Shown: positions 26,268-34,797, numbered from the stretch's first letter. The stretch: DNA of 64,000 nt from Solirubrobacter sp963792915 (GCA_963792915.1 CAWBYD010000003.1:620001-684000), one strand, 5' to 3'. The notes: generated by a model from the letters alone, not told the origin. Program-made: numbers and translations.

Positions 26268-27597
26268 GACTGGTTACCGCCTCGCCGCCGTGCTCACCGG
26301 CGCCGCGATGCTGACCGTCGGCACGCCTGCTCACGCGGACGCCCCGGTCAACGGGCGCATCGCTTACACCACCTTCGAGTCCAGCCCCAACCCCGCCAAC
26401 GGGGACATCTGGACGATGAACCCGGACGGCAGCGACAAGCTCCAGGCCGTGTTCGACAGCCGCTACGACGCCCAGTCCGACTGGTCGCCGGACGGCACCA
26501 AGATCGTCTTCCGCAGCTCGCGCGGCGGGCGCTTCCAGATCGCCATCGCGGACTTCAGCGTGGCCGGGCGCCCGCGCATCACGGACATCCCGCCGGCCGC
26601 GGACGGCTCGCAGTCCAGCCAGCCGTCCTGGTTCCCGGACGGCCGCGGCATCATGTACCGCCGCAGCGGCGGGACGACCACCACGAAGTCCGACATCTAC
26701 GCGATGAACGTCGACGGCACGAACCGCCGGCCGATCTACGTCGCGCCGGACGACCAGTGGTATCCGGCCTACTCGCCGGACATGACCAAGGTCCTGTTCT
26801 CGACCTCGTTCGACAACGGCGGCCGCAACATCCAGGTGCTGGACGTCGCGACGGGCCAGGTGAAGACGCTCTTCGACTACAGCGACACGAGCTACGACTC
26901 CGGGCCGGCGTGGTCGCCGGACGGGTCCAGGATCGCGTTCGAGAGCGACCTCGACGGCGACATGGACCTCTACCTCATGAACGCCGACGGCTCCAACGTG
27001 CAGCCGCTCACGCAGAACACCGTCCACGACGAGGGCGCGGCGTGGTCGCCCGACGGCAAGCAGTTCGCCTTCTCGCACGGGGCGGACAACCTGCACCTCG
27101 ACATCTGGACGATGAACGTCGACGGCTCAGACCCGCGCCAGCTCACCACCTACGAGGGCCGCGACGAATCGCCCGACTGGGACCGGGTGCCGTATCCGGT
27201 GTCCGTCGGCGGGACGGTCCAGCGGACCCTGACGCTCAGCCTCGGCCCGGCGCCGAGCTTCGGCACGTTCGTGCCCGGCGTGGCGCACGACTACGACGCG
27301 ACGATGTCCGCGTCGATCACGAGCACGGCGGGCGACGCGACGCTGACACTGAACGACCCCGGCGCGAACCCCGGCCACCTGGTCAACGCCGAGTACGTGC
27401 TGTCGCAGCCGCTCCTGGCACGCGCCAACGACGGAGCGTTCGCCCCGCTGCCGGCGACGCTGCTCAGCTACACCGGCCCGGTGTCCAACGACCCGGTGAC
27501 GCTCGCCTTCCGACAGCCGATCACCGCCACCGAGCCGCTGCTCGCCGGCGACTATCGCAAGACGCTCACCCTCTCGCTCTCGACCACCAACCCGTGA
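26266..27597 (+). CDS. Secreted TolB-like beta-propeller (PD40 repeats) with WxL-like C-terminal domain
   Basis: 443 residues. Signal peptide LAAVLTGAAMLTVGTPAHAD, then five to six PD40/TolB propeller blades, each with a D-W/A-SPDG-KI/RI-F pattern: SDWSPDGTKIVFRSSRGG, PAYSPDMTKVLFSTS, PAWSPDGSRIAFESD, AAWSPDGKQFAFSHG, alternating with DIWTMNVDGSDPRQLT-type strands. The last 128 residues (27211-27594) are the domain shared with three other exported proteins here. Such propellers act as protein-interaction scaffolds. Its 3' end overlaps the convergent ATPase gene by 46 bp with no terminator. Confidence 0.88.
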   Translation: MTGYRLAAVLTGAAMLTVGTPAHADAPVNGRIAYTTFESSPNPANGDIWTMNPDGSDKLQAVFDSRYDAQSDWSPDGTKIVFRSSRGGRFQIAIADFSVAGRPRITDIPPAADGSQSSQPSWFPDGRGIMYRRSGGTTTTKSDIYAMNVDGTNRRPIYVAPDDQWYPAYSPDMTKVLFSTSFDNGGRNIQVLDVATGQVKTLFDYSDTSYDSGPAWSPDGSRIAFESDLDGDMDLYLMNADGSNVQPLTQNTVHDEGAAWSPDGKQFAFSHGADNLHLDIWTMNVDGSDPRQLTTYEGRDESPDWDRVPYPVSVGGTVQRTLTLSLGPAPSFGTFVPGVAHDYDATMSASITSTAGDATLTLNDPGANPGHLVNAEYVLSQPLLARANDGAFAPLPATLLSYTGPVSNDPVTLAFRQPITATEPLLAGDYRKTLTLSLSTTNP

Positions 27598-28232
27598 CGC
27601 AGCGTGACGAGCCTGTCGGCCACCGCCGACAGGCTCGCGAGGTCGTGGGAGACGATCACGAGCGCCGTCCCCAGCTCGTCACGGACGTCCGCGAGCGTGC
27701 GCAGCAGCGCGCCGCGCGCGCCCGCGTCGAGCGCCGGCACGGGCTCGTCGAGCAGCATCAGCCGCGGGCGCATGACCAGCGCCCGCGCGACCGCGACGCG
27801 CTGGCGCTGGCCGCCGCTGAGGTCGCGCGGAACACGCCCGAGCAGCTCCGGGTCCAGGCCGGCGAGCGTGAGCGCGTGCGCGGCCTCCTCGCGGCGGGCC
27901 GTCCCGCGGATCGCCGGCCCCTCGTTGACGATCGCCTCGACGCGCATGGCGGGGTCGAGCGCGCGCAGCGGGTCCTGGAAGACGAGCTGGAGCGCGCCCT
28001 CGCGGCGGAACGCGCGCCGCCGCCGCTCGCTCAGCGCCGTCAGCTCGCGCCCGTCGAAGCGCACGCTGCCGGCCGGCTTGACGAGCCCGGCGATGGCGCG
28101 CAGCAGCGTCGTCTTGCCCGACCCCGAATCGCCCACCACGCCGACGATCTCGCCCGCCGACACGCGCAGGTCGACGCCGCGCAACACCTCGCGCGCGCCG
28201 AAGCGCACGCGCAGGCTCCTCACCTCAAGCAA
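27552..28232 (-). CDS. ABC transporter ATPase, DppF/OppF type
   Basis: 226 residues, last gene of the nine-gene organosulfur operon. Walker A GDSGSGKTTLL, Q-loop LQLVFQDPLRALDPAM, signature LSGGQRQRVAVARAL, Walker B LMLLDEPVPALDAG and H-loop VIVSHDLASL are all intact. It is shorter than classic OppF (about 320) because the C-terminal oligopeptide/dipeptide extension is missing. It overlaps the DppD-type gene by 8 bp. As its partner ATPase has an altered Walker A, this subunit probably supplies the competent P-loop. Confidence 0.92.
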   Translation of the reverse strand: MLEVRSLRVRFGAREVLRGVDLRVSAGEIVGVVGDSGSGKTTLLRAIAGLVKPAGSVRFDGRELTALSERRRRAFRREGALQLVFQDPLRALDPAMRVEAIVNEGPAIRGTARREEAAHALTLAGLDPELLGRVPRDLSGGQRQRVAVARALVMRPRLMLLDEPVPALDAGARGALLRTLADVRDELGTALVIVSHDLASLSAVADRLVTLRHGLVVESERVSVLR

Positions 28233-28809
28233 CGATCCTCCCGTCGTCGAACGTGACCACGCGGTCGCTCAGCTCGTCGACCACCGCGGCGTCGTGGGAG
28301 ACGAACAGCAGCGAGCGCCTCAGCGAGCGCAGCAATGCGACGATCGCGGCCTGGGTGGCGGTGTCGAGCGCGCTCTTCGGCTCGTCGGCGACGATCAGGT
28401 CCGGATCGCCGGCGATCGCGATCGCGATCATCACCCGCTGCTGCATCCCGCCTGAGAGCTGTGACGGAAGCTGCCGGTAGACGCCCGGCTCGAGCTCGAC
28501 GCGGTCCAGCAGCTCGCGCGCGCGCCGCCGGCCGGCGACCTCGGCGAGCTGGCGCCCGACCGGGATCGACGGGTTCAGGAACGAGCCGGGGTCCTGGAAG
28601 ACGGCGCCGAGCCGCCCGGCGAACGCGATCCTGCCGGTGTGCGTGCACCCGCGCGGGAGCACGCCGAGCACCGCGCGGCACGTCAGCGACTTGCAGCTCC
28701 CGGACTCGCCGACGATCCCCAGCGACTCGCCGCGCGCGACGTCGAGGTCCACGCCGTGCACCAGCTCGCGCGCGCCGGCCGCGATCCGCAACCCGCGCAC
28801 CTCAAGCAT
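28225..28809 (-). CDS. ABC transporter ATPase, DppD/OppD type, with altered Walker A
   Basis: 194 residues, short for DppD. Signature LSGGMQQRVMIAIAIA, Walker B LIVADEPKSALD and H-loop LLFVSHDAAVV are present. The Walker A reads GESGSCKS: the conserved Gly before the catalytic Lys is Cys (TGC at 28693-28695, one base from GGC). DEPTSALD is also DEPKSALD. This suggests a degenerate nucleotide site, as in asymmetric ABC ATPases, or a base error. It overlaps both neighbours (8 bp each). Confidence 0.9.
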   Translation of the reverse strand: MLEVRGLRIAAGARELVHGVDLDVARGESLGIVGESGSCKSLTCRAVLGVLPRGCTHTGRIAFAGRLGAVFQDPGSFLNPSIPVGRQLAEVAGRRRARELLDRVELEPGVYRQLPSQLSGGMQQRVMIAIAIAGDPDLIVADEPKSALDTATQAAIVALLRSLRRSLLFVSHDAAVVDELSDRVVTFDDGRIVA

Positions 28810-29593
28810 GCGAGCGCACCTCGATCCGGTCGCGCAGCCCGTCGGCGAGCGCGTTGAGCGACCACACCGTGAGCGCGATCGCCAGCCCCGGCCACAGCGG
28901 CGCGAGCCCGTCCTCGGCGAGGTACTCGACGTCGGCGGCCAGCATCCCGCCCCAGGTCGGATCGGGCGCCTGCACGCCGAGCCCGAGGAAGCCGAGGCTC
29001 GCCGCGGCCAGCACCGCGTAGCCCGCCGACGTCGCGACCGTCACCGCGACGGTCGGCGCCACCTTGCGGATCACGTGGCGGCGGATGATCCACAGCCGCG
29101 ACGCGCCGAGCAGCGCCGCCGCCTCGACGTACTGCGCCCGCGCGTAGCCGAGCGCCTCGGCGCGCGCGATGCGGAAGAAGCGCGGTGCCAGCAGCACGCC
29201 GACCGCGATGATCGCGGCGGTCAGCCCGTCGGTGAAGAGCCCGGCGACGGCGATCGCGAACACGATCGGCGGCAGGCTCATCAGGGAGTCGGTGAAGCGC
29301 CGCAGCACGAACTCCGTGCCGCGACCCGCGAACGCCGAGAAGACGCCCGGCGCCGCGCCGAGCGTGAGCCCGACCGCGACCATCGCCAGCGCGCTGAGCA
29401 CCGACGGCCCGGCGCCGGCGAGCAGCCGGCTGAGCGTGTCGCGGCCGACGTAGTCGGTGCCCAGCAGGTGCCCGCGCGTGCCCGCGGCGGCGAACGTGAG
29501 GTCGGTGTTCTGGCCGAGCGGGTCGTGCGGGGCGAGCAGCGCGCCCAACACCGCCACGACCAGCACCGCCGCGAGGACGATCCGCGCGGTCAT
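28802..29593 (-). CDS. ABC transporter permease, DppC type
   Basis: 263 residues. N-terminal helix IVLAAVLVVAVLGALLAPHD, then GHLLGTDYVGRDTLSRLLAG, the family hallmark after the first periplasmic loop. The EAA loop is YVEAAALLGASRLWIIRRHV, followed by GFLGLGVQAPDPTWGGMLA. It forms a heterodimer with the DppB-type subunit, whose stop overlaps this ATG (ATGA). Substrate is inferred only from context: an organosulfur compound supplied to the SsuD-like monooxygenase. Confidence 0.93.
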   Translation of the reverse strand: MTARIVLAAVLVVAVLGALLAPHDPLGQNTDLTFAAAGTRGHLLGTDYVGRDTLSRLLAGAGPSVLSALAMVAVGLTLGAAPGVFSAFAGRGTEFVLRRFTDSLMSLPPIVFAIAVAGLFTDGLTAAIIAVGVLLAPRFFRIARAEALGYARAQYVEAAALLGASRLWIIRRHVIRKVAPTVAVTVATSAGYAVLAAASLGFLGLGVQAPDPTWGGMLAADVEYLAEDGLAPLWPGLAIALTVWSLNALADGLRDRIEVRSHA

Positions 29594-30519
29594 GCCGGCC
29601 GCAGGCGGACGAGCAGCGCGTCGACCGCCAGGTTGGAGACCAGCACGAGCCCGATCGTCACCACGAGCACGCCCTGGATGACCGGGATGTCGTGGCTCGT
29701 CGCGCCGTTCAAAGCGAGCTGCCCGAGCCCCGGGAGCCCGAAGATCGACTCGGCGATCACGGCGCCGCCGAGCAGCGTCGGGACCGCCAGGCCGAGCGCC
29801 GCGACCGCCGGCGGGGCCGCGTTGCGCAGCGCGTGCACGAACAGCACGCGGCGCGCCGACAGCCCACGCACGCGTGCGCCGACGATGTAGTCCTCCTCGA
29901 GCGTCGCCACCAGCGACGTCCGCAGTTGCCGCGCGACCGTCGCGGCGACCGTGAGGCCGAGCGACGCGCCCGGCAGCGCCATGTGGCGCAGCCACTGCAC
30001 GGGGTCCTGCGCGAACGGCACGTAGCCGCCCGACGGCAGCCAGCGCAGCGCGACGCTGAACACGACGATCGCCATGATCGCCAGCCAGAACTCGGGGATC
30101 GTCACGAGCACGGAGGCCACGACCGTGATCGCGCGATCGACGATCCCGTCGCGGCGGACCGCGGCGACGATCCCGGCCGCGAAGCCGGCGAGCACCGCGA
30201 CGGCGATCGCCACGACCGTGATCGAGAGGTCCACCGGCAGCCGCTGGCCGATGCTCTGGGCCACCGGTACGTCGCTGAAGTACGACACGCCGAGGTTCCC
30301 CCGCAACGCGTGGCCGAGCCACGTGCCGTACTGGTCCAGGAACGAGCGGTCCAGCCCCCAGTGGTGGTTGAGGCGGGCGATCGCCGCCGGCGTCGCGGTG
30401 TCGCCCAGCTTCTGTGCCGCCGGGTTGGCGGTCGCCAGATAGGTCATCCCGAACACGATCAGCGTGCTGATCGCCGCCACGGGGACGGCGCTCGAGACGA
30501 GTGTGCGCAGCGTCCTCAT
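29590..30519 (-). CDS. ABC transporter permease, DppB type
   Basis: 309 residues. It starts with a single helix (AVPVAAISTLIVFGMTYLAT), then the periplasmic part with LNHHWGLDRSFLDQYGTWLG and LRGNLGVSYFSDVPV, the DppB pattern. Four more helices follow, with the EAA loop YIVGARVRGLSARRVLFVHA and the closing ESIFGLPGLGQLALNG motif. ATGA overlaps link it to the binding-protein gene upstream and the DppC gene downstream. Confidence 0.93.
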   Translation of the reverse strand: MRTLRTLVSSAVPVAAISTLIVFGMTYLATANPAAQKLGDTATPAAIARLNHHWGLDRSFLDQYGTWLGHALRGNLGVSYFSDVPVAQSIGQRLPVDLSITVVAIAVAVLAGFAAGIVAAVRRDGIVDRAITVVASVLVTIPEFWLAIMAIVVFSVALRWLPSGGYVPFAQDPVQWLRHMALPGASLGLTVAATVARQLRTSLVATLEEDYIVGARVRGLSARRVLFVHALRNAAPPAVAALGLAVPTLLGGAVIAESIFGLPGLGQLALNGATSHDIPVIQGVLVVTIGLVLVSNLAVDALLVRLRPA

Positions 30520-32018
30520 TTCGCGAGCCGCACCCCCTCCAGGCGCGCCGCGACGATGTACGGCCGCAGCCCGCTGACCTTGTCGGTGGAGATGAAGACC
30601 GTCGGCTGCGTGAACAGGAACACGACCGCGCTCTGGCGCGCCGCCAGCGCGGTCGCCGCCTGCAGCGCCGGCGGGTACTGCGGGCTGTCGAGTCCGAACT
30701 GCGCGGCGTGCTTGAGCGCCTGGGTCAGCTCGGGGCTCGCCTGGCGGCCGGGGTTGAGCAGGCCCTCGGCGCCGTACTGGACGTTGAGCATCTGCAACGG
30801 CGACTCGCGGCCGACGATGCCGTTGGGGTTGAACCCCACGTCGTGCTTGACGTACACGCGCTCGGACGCCTGCGCGAGCGGGAGCGGCTTGAGCTTGGAG
30901 CGGATCCCGGCCTGCGCGAGCTGGGCCTGGATCTGCTCGGTCAGCGCCTTGTAGCCGAGCGCGTCGAAGTACGTGATGTCGATGTCCAGCCCGTTGGGAT
31001 AGCCCGCCTGCGCGAGCAACTGCTTGGCCTTCGCGACGTCGTGCGGGTAGAGGTTCGCGACCGCGTCGCTGTAGCCGACGTAGCCCCTCGGGAACGGCTG
31101 GAACGTCGGCTCGCCGAGGCCGCCGTTCTGGGTCTTGATCAGCGCGTCGCGGTCCAGCGCGTCGTTGATCGCCTCTATGACGCGGTGGTCGCTGTACGGC
31201 TTCAGCGCGTCGTTGACCTCGATCGAGGCTGCCGCCAGGCTCGGGAACGTCTGCACGTGCAGGCCGGCGCGCTTGGCGGCGGCGACCTGGTTGCCGGTCG
31301 AGCTCGCGAGGTCCAGCGAGCCGCTCTGCAGCCCCGCGAGGATCGCCTGCGGATCGTTGAGGTACTCGAGGTCGACGCCGTCGAGATGGATGTCCTTGGC
31401 GTCCCAGTAGCCCGGGTTGCGGACGAGCGTCGAGGAGCCGTCCGGGATGAACTTCGTGAGCTTGAACGGCCCGGCCCCGACCGGCTTGAGCGGCAGCTGC
31501 TTGACGTCGGCGCGCGGGCTGACCTGCATCCCGGCCTTGCCGCCGAGCACGAGCGGGAGCCCGTAGTCGGGGTAGGCGAGCGTCAACTTGACCGTCTGCG
31601 GATCGACCGCGTCGACGGTCTTGACGGAGTCCAGCAGCTGGGTCAGCACGGAGCCCGTCTGGGTCTTGTCGCGCTCGAGGTTGTACTTGACGGCGCTCGC
31701 GTCGACCTTCGTCCCGTCCGTGAAGGTGACGCCCGGCCGCAGCTTGAACGTCAGCGTCCTGCCGTGGTCGCCGAACTGCCACGACAGCGCGAGGCCGGGC
31801 GTGGGCTTGCCCTGCTCGTCGATGTGGACGAGCGCCTCGTAGACCAGCCCGAGGTGGCGGACCTCGTTGCCCGCCGCGCTCGTCACCGGGTCCCACGAGA
31901 CATTCGCGTTGATCGCCCAGCGCAGCGTGCCGCCCTCGCCGCCGGCGCGGGCGGCGTGCTCGGTCGCCGTGCCGCAGCCGGCGAGCGCCAGCGCGGCGAG
32001 GAGCGCGAGCCGCCTCAC
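30516..32018 (-). CDS. Extracytoplasmic substrate-binding lipoprotein, SBP_bac_5 type
   Basis: 500 residues. The GTG start at 32018 gives a lipoprotein signal (LALLAALALAGCG, lipobox LAGC). Family landmarks are LGLVYEALVHIDEQGKPTPG, LTFKLRPGVTFTDGTKVDAS, VGAGPFKLTKFIPDGSSTLV and the IEAINDALDRDALI helix near residue 290. Family members bind peptides, nickel chelates, opines or other small molecules. In this operon with an FMNH2-dependent monooxygenase, an organosulfur ligand is likely. The start overlaps the stop of the monooxygenase gene (GTGA). Confidence 0.92.
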   Translation of the reverse strand: MRRLALLAALALAGCGTATEHAARAGGEGGTLRWAINANVSWDPVTSAAGNEVRHLGLVYEALVHIDEQGKPTPGLALSWQFGDHGRTLTFKLRPGVTFTDGTKVDASAVKYNLERDKTQTGSVLTQLLDSVKTVDAVDPQTVKLTLAYPDYGLPLVLGGKAGMQVSPRADVKQLPLKPVGAGPFKLTKFIPDGSSTLVRNPGYWDAKDIHLDGVDLEYLNDPQAILAGLQSGSLDLASSTGNQVAAAKRAGLHVQTFPSLAAASIEVNDALKPYSDHRVIEAINDALDRDALIKTQNGGLGEPTFQPFPRGYVGYSDAVANLYPHDVAKAKQLLAQAGYPNGLDIDITYFDALGYKALTEQIQAQLAQAGIRSKLKPLPLAQASERVYVKHDVGFNPNGIVGRESPLQMLNVQYGAEGLLNPGRQASPELTQALKHAAQFGLDSPQYPPALQAATALAARQSAVVFLFTQPTVFISTDKVSGLRPYIVAARLEGVRLAK

Positions 32019-33085
32019 GTGAGCGCTCCCTCGCGCTCGAGCACCCCGGCGCGCACGCGCGGGATCAGCTCGCGGCCGTAGTCGACGGCGTCCTCGAGCG
32101 GGTCGTAGCCGCGGATCAGCAGCGTGCTGACGCCGAGGTCGACGTAGTCGAGCAGCGCCTCGGCGACGGTCTCGGGCGTGCCGACGAGCGCGGTCGCGTT
32201 GCCGGGCGCGCCCGTCGCCTTGGCGAGGCTCGTCCAGAGCGCGCGGTCGTGGCGCTCGCCGCGCTCGGCGGCGTCGAGCTGGCGCTGCGAGCCGGCGGTC
32301 GCCGGGCCGCCGCCGAAGCGCCAGCCCTTCAGCGGCGACGTGCTCTGCTGCGTCGCGTCGAGGATGCGGTGCGCGCGCTCCCACGCCTGCTCCTCGGTCG
32401 CTCCCAGGATGGGCCGGAACGAGACGCTGATCCGCGACGGCGCGCCCGTCGCGGCCTCCCTGATGCGCTCGATCTCCTCGGCGATGCCCGCCAGCGGCTG
32501 CGCGAACAGCGCGTAGACGTCGGCCTCGTTGGCGCCGACCGCGTACGCCTCCTCGGAGCTGCCGCCGAAGTAGATCGGGATCCGCGGCTCGGGCCGCACG
32601 TGGCTGACGTAGTCCTCGAAGCGGTAGAAGCGGCCGTCGTGGCTGAACGGCTCGCTCTCGGTCCACGCGCGCTTGAGGATCTGCAGGTACTCGCGCGTGC
32701 GGGCGTAGCGCTCGGCCTTGGGCAGATAGTCGCCGTCGCGGCGCTGCTCGGCGTCGAAGCCGCCCGTGATCGTGTGCAGCGCGATGCGGCCGCCCGCGAA
32801 CGCGTCGAGTGTCGCGAACTGGCGCGCGGCGACGGTGGGGAAGACGACGCCCGGCCGGTGCGCGACGAGGTAACCCAGCCGCTCGGTGTGCGCGGCGGCG
32901 TAGGCCGCGACCTGGAGGTTGTCGGGGGCCGAGGACGCGTAGCCGATCAGCACGCGGTCAAAGCCCGCGTCCTCGTGCGCCTTCGCGAAGCGGCGGACGT
33001 AGTCGCGGTCCACCAGCGGCCCGCTCGAGTCGTGGGTCTCCGACTGGTCGGAGGTGGCGATCAGTCCGATCAGTTCAACCGGCAT
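32015..33085 (-). CDS. FMNH2-dependent monooxygenase, SsuD-like (LLM class)
   Basis: 356 residues, a TIM-barrel luciferase-like flavoprotein. Landmarks are DRDYVRRFAKAHEDAGFDRV, LGYLVAHRPGVVFPTVAARQ, GGRIALHTITGGFDAEQRRD, YARTREYLQILKRAW, IPIYFGGSSEEAYAVGANEA and the C-terminal LGVSTLLIRGYDPLEDAVDY, close to alkanesulfonate monooxygenase. Such enzymes use reduced FMN and O2 to cleave C-S bonds, releasing sulfite. Two flavin reductase genes immediately upstream would supply FMNH2 and five transporter genes follow. The exact substrate (alkanesulfonate, sulfone or other) cannot be read from sequence. Confidence 0.9.
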   Translation of the reverse strand: MPVELIGLIATSDQSETHDSSGPLVDRDYVRRFAKAHEDAGFDRVLIGYASSAPDNLQVAAYAAAHTERLGYLVAHRPGVVFPTVAARQFATLDAFAGGRIALHTITGGFDAEQRRDGDYLPKAERYARTREYLQILKRAWTESEPFSHDGRFYRFEDYVSHVRPEPRIPIYFGGSSEEAYAVGANEADVYALFAQPLAGIAEEIERIREAATGAPSRISVSFRPILGATEEQAWERAHRILDATQQSTSPLKGWRFGGGPATAGSQRQLDAAERGERHDRALWTSLAKATGAPGNATALVGTPETVAEALLDYVDLGVSTLLIRGYDPLEDAVDYGRELIPRVRAGVLEREGALT

Positions 33086-33088
33086 GGT

Positions 33089-33607
33089 TCAGGCTCCTTG
33101 TCGAGCGGCCAGCGGGAGCGGGCCGAGGTCAGTGGGAAGCGCGGCGGCGAGCGCCGCGAGGGTCGTGAGCAGCTCGTCCAGGTCGCGCCCGTCGGCATGC
33201 GTGCGCGAGGTCAGGTAGACGCTGGTGGGCGCGGCGACGGCGCCGAACCACGCGAGCACGTCGCGCAGGTGCCAGTCGGCGCCGAGCGAATGGTGGTCGG
33301 TCGCGCCCATCGCGGCGATGCCGACCGGCTTGCCGCGCAGCGCCTGCACGGGCAGCAGGTCGAGCAGGTTCTTCAGCGCGCCGGTGAACGTGCCGCGGTA
33401 GACCGGCGTGGCGAGCAGGACCGCGTCGGCGCGGGCGATGGCGTCGAGCACCGGCGCGTCGGGCAGGCCGCGGCCGGCGAACGGGAGCGGGTGCTCGGCG
33501 AGGTCGACCAGCTCGCCGCCGGCACGCTGGACGGCCGCCGAGAGCGCGGCGTGGAAGCGCCCCGGCGGCGTGACGCTGCCGAGCACGGCGACGACGCGGG
33601 CGGTCAC
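33089..33607 (-). CDS. NAD(P)H-dependent FMN reductase (SsuE/flavodoxin fold)
   Basis: 172 residues from GTG 33607. The flavodoxin-like fold starts with RVVAVLGSVTPPGRFHAAL, the FMN phosphate loop, followed by ADAVLLATPVYRGTFTGALK (the TPxYxGxxxGxLK motif of SsuE-type reductases) and GKPVGIAAMGATDHHSLGAD. It reduces FMN for the monooxygenase encoded 3 bp downstream. The start overlaps the preceding flavin reductase stop (GTGA), so the operon holds two unrelated FMN reductases. Confidence 0.92.
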   Translation of the reverse strand: MTARVVAVLGSVTPPGRFHAALSAAVQRAGGELVDLAEHPLPFAGRGLPDAPVLDAIARADAVLLATPVYRGTFTGALKNLLDLLPVQALRGKPVGIAAMGATDHHSLGADWHLRDVLAWFGAVAAPTSVYLTSRTHADGRDLDELLTTLAALAAALPTDLGPLPLAARQGA

Positions 33608-34065
33608 GCGAACCCCCTCGCGCCCGCCGGCTCCAGGTACGCGCCGCGGTAGAAGAGCAGCGGCGGCGCCGCCTCCTCCGGGTGCGCGACCGCGAGCACG
33701 CGGCCGACCACGATCCGGTGATCGCCGCCGTCGGCGACGTCGTGGACGGAGCAGTCGAGCGTCGCCAGCGCGCCGTCCAGCCGCCCGTCGCGGTGCGCGA
33801 CGCCGGCCCACGACGCGTCGCGGCGCGCGAAGCGCTCGGCCAGCGCCCGCTGGCTCGCGTGCAGGACGTTGACCGCGAAGCGCCCGGACGCCAGCAGCGC
33901 CGCGAGCGTCCGCGACTCGTCGCGCAGGCACACGAGCAGCAGCGGCGGCGCGAGCGAGACCGAGGAGACCGCGTTGGCCGTGCTGCCGAACCGCTGCGCG
34001 CCGTCGGCCGCCGAGACGACGGTCACGCCGGTGGCGAAGTGGCCCATCGCCGCGCGCAGGTTCAT
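33604..34065 (-). CDS. Flavin reductase-like FMN-binding split-barrel protein
   Basis: 153 residues. HFATGVTVVSAADGAQRFGS, TANAVSSVSLAPPLLLVCLR, LLASGRFAVNVLHASQRALA and GDHRIVVGRVLAVAHPEEAA match the HpaC/flavin reductase family of two-component monooxygenases. It probably provides FMNH2 or acts with the luciferase-type oxygenase. ATG 34065 overlaps the stop of the DsbA-like gene (ATGA). Confidence 0.92.
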   Translation of the reverse strand: MNLRAAMGHFATGVTVVSAADGAQRFGSTANAVSSVSLAPPLLLVCLRDESRTLAALLASGRFAVNVLHASQRALAERFARRDASWAGVAHRDGRLDGALATLDCSVHDVADGGDHRIVVGRVLAVAHPEEAAPPLLFYRGAYLEPAGARGFA

Positions 34066-34614
34066 GCCGCCACCGCCAGCGCGTGCCAACCGGACAGCAC
34101 GCGGTCGCCGACCACGAGCGTCGGGAACGCGTAGCGCGCGACGCCGCCGTCGAGCCGCGTCTCGGCGCCCGGGCGGGGGCGCCGCGCCTCGGCGCGGTCG
34201 GCGTCCACCGACCACACGACGTCCGGCGAGTCGAGGTCGCGGATCAGCCGCTCGACGTCGAGCGTCCCCGCCAGCACCGCGCGCAGCCGCGCGGGCGAGT
34301 CGGCCGGATCGCCGTCGACGAAGACCGACTCGCGCAATCGCACCAGCGCGGCCTCGGCCCGCGCCCGTCCCTGGTGCTCGGCAGCGCGCGCGGCGCGCGA
34401 GAGCACCAGCGAGTCGGGCAAATGCGTCAGCCGCTCCGGCAGCGACGCGCCGGTGATCTCCGCGACCTCCTGCCAGCTCGCCAGCAGCGCCTCCGGCGTA
34501 CCCGAGCGCGTCGCGACGCCGAACACGCGCCGCCACGGCGCCCGGCGCATCCGCGCCAGCACCGGCTCGCTCGCCCAGCACCAGACAGCCGGGATCCGTG
34601 AACTCGACGGTCAT
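34062..34614 (-). pseudogene. DsbA-family (FrnE-like) thioredoxin-fold protein, +1 frameshift near the active site
   Basis: First gene of the nine-gene operon. From ATG 34614 the frame gives MTVEFTDPGC, the DPxC start of FrnE-like DsbA proteins. One base too many at about 34581-34587 breaks it; the next frame continues WCWASEPVLARMRRAPW, LLASWQEVAEITGASLPERL, ARAAEHQGRARAEAALVRLR and YAFPTLVVGDRVLSGWHAL to 34062. With the base removed the protein is about 183 residues. The best ribosome site is AGGAGG at 34715-34710, in front of an in-frame TTG at 34704, which would add 30 residues. Thiol chemistry fits an organosulfur operon. Decay and sequencing error are both possible. Confidence 0.75.
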
Positions 34615-34635
34615 CGCGCGCCGGGCCGGCGCGCG
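34615..34635. promoter_or_regulatory. Hyphenated palindrome touching the DsbA-like start codon
   Basis: CGCGCGCCGG (34615-34624), one G, and CCGGCGCGCG (34626-34635): a perfect 10-bp inverted repeat directly upstream of ATG 34614. In RNA it would hide the start region, which favours initiation at the upstream TTG 34704 behind AGGAGG. A short 15-codon frame starting MKRFETLSARR (minus strand) ends in a TGA overlapping ATG 34614 and could be a leader peptide. Confidence 0.45.
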
Positions 34636-34797
34636 GACAGGGTCTCGAAGCGCTTCATGCCCTTGGTCCGGGCGGTGCCTGGCACGGGTACCAGCGGTCG
34701 TCAAGACGACCTCCTTTGCAAAATCGAAGGACGGGAGTGGGTCGCTACGGACGCGCCGAACATCGGCGCGCGCGGTGGCGGCCGGCGAGCCCGGGGG

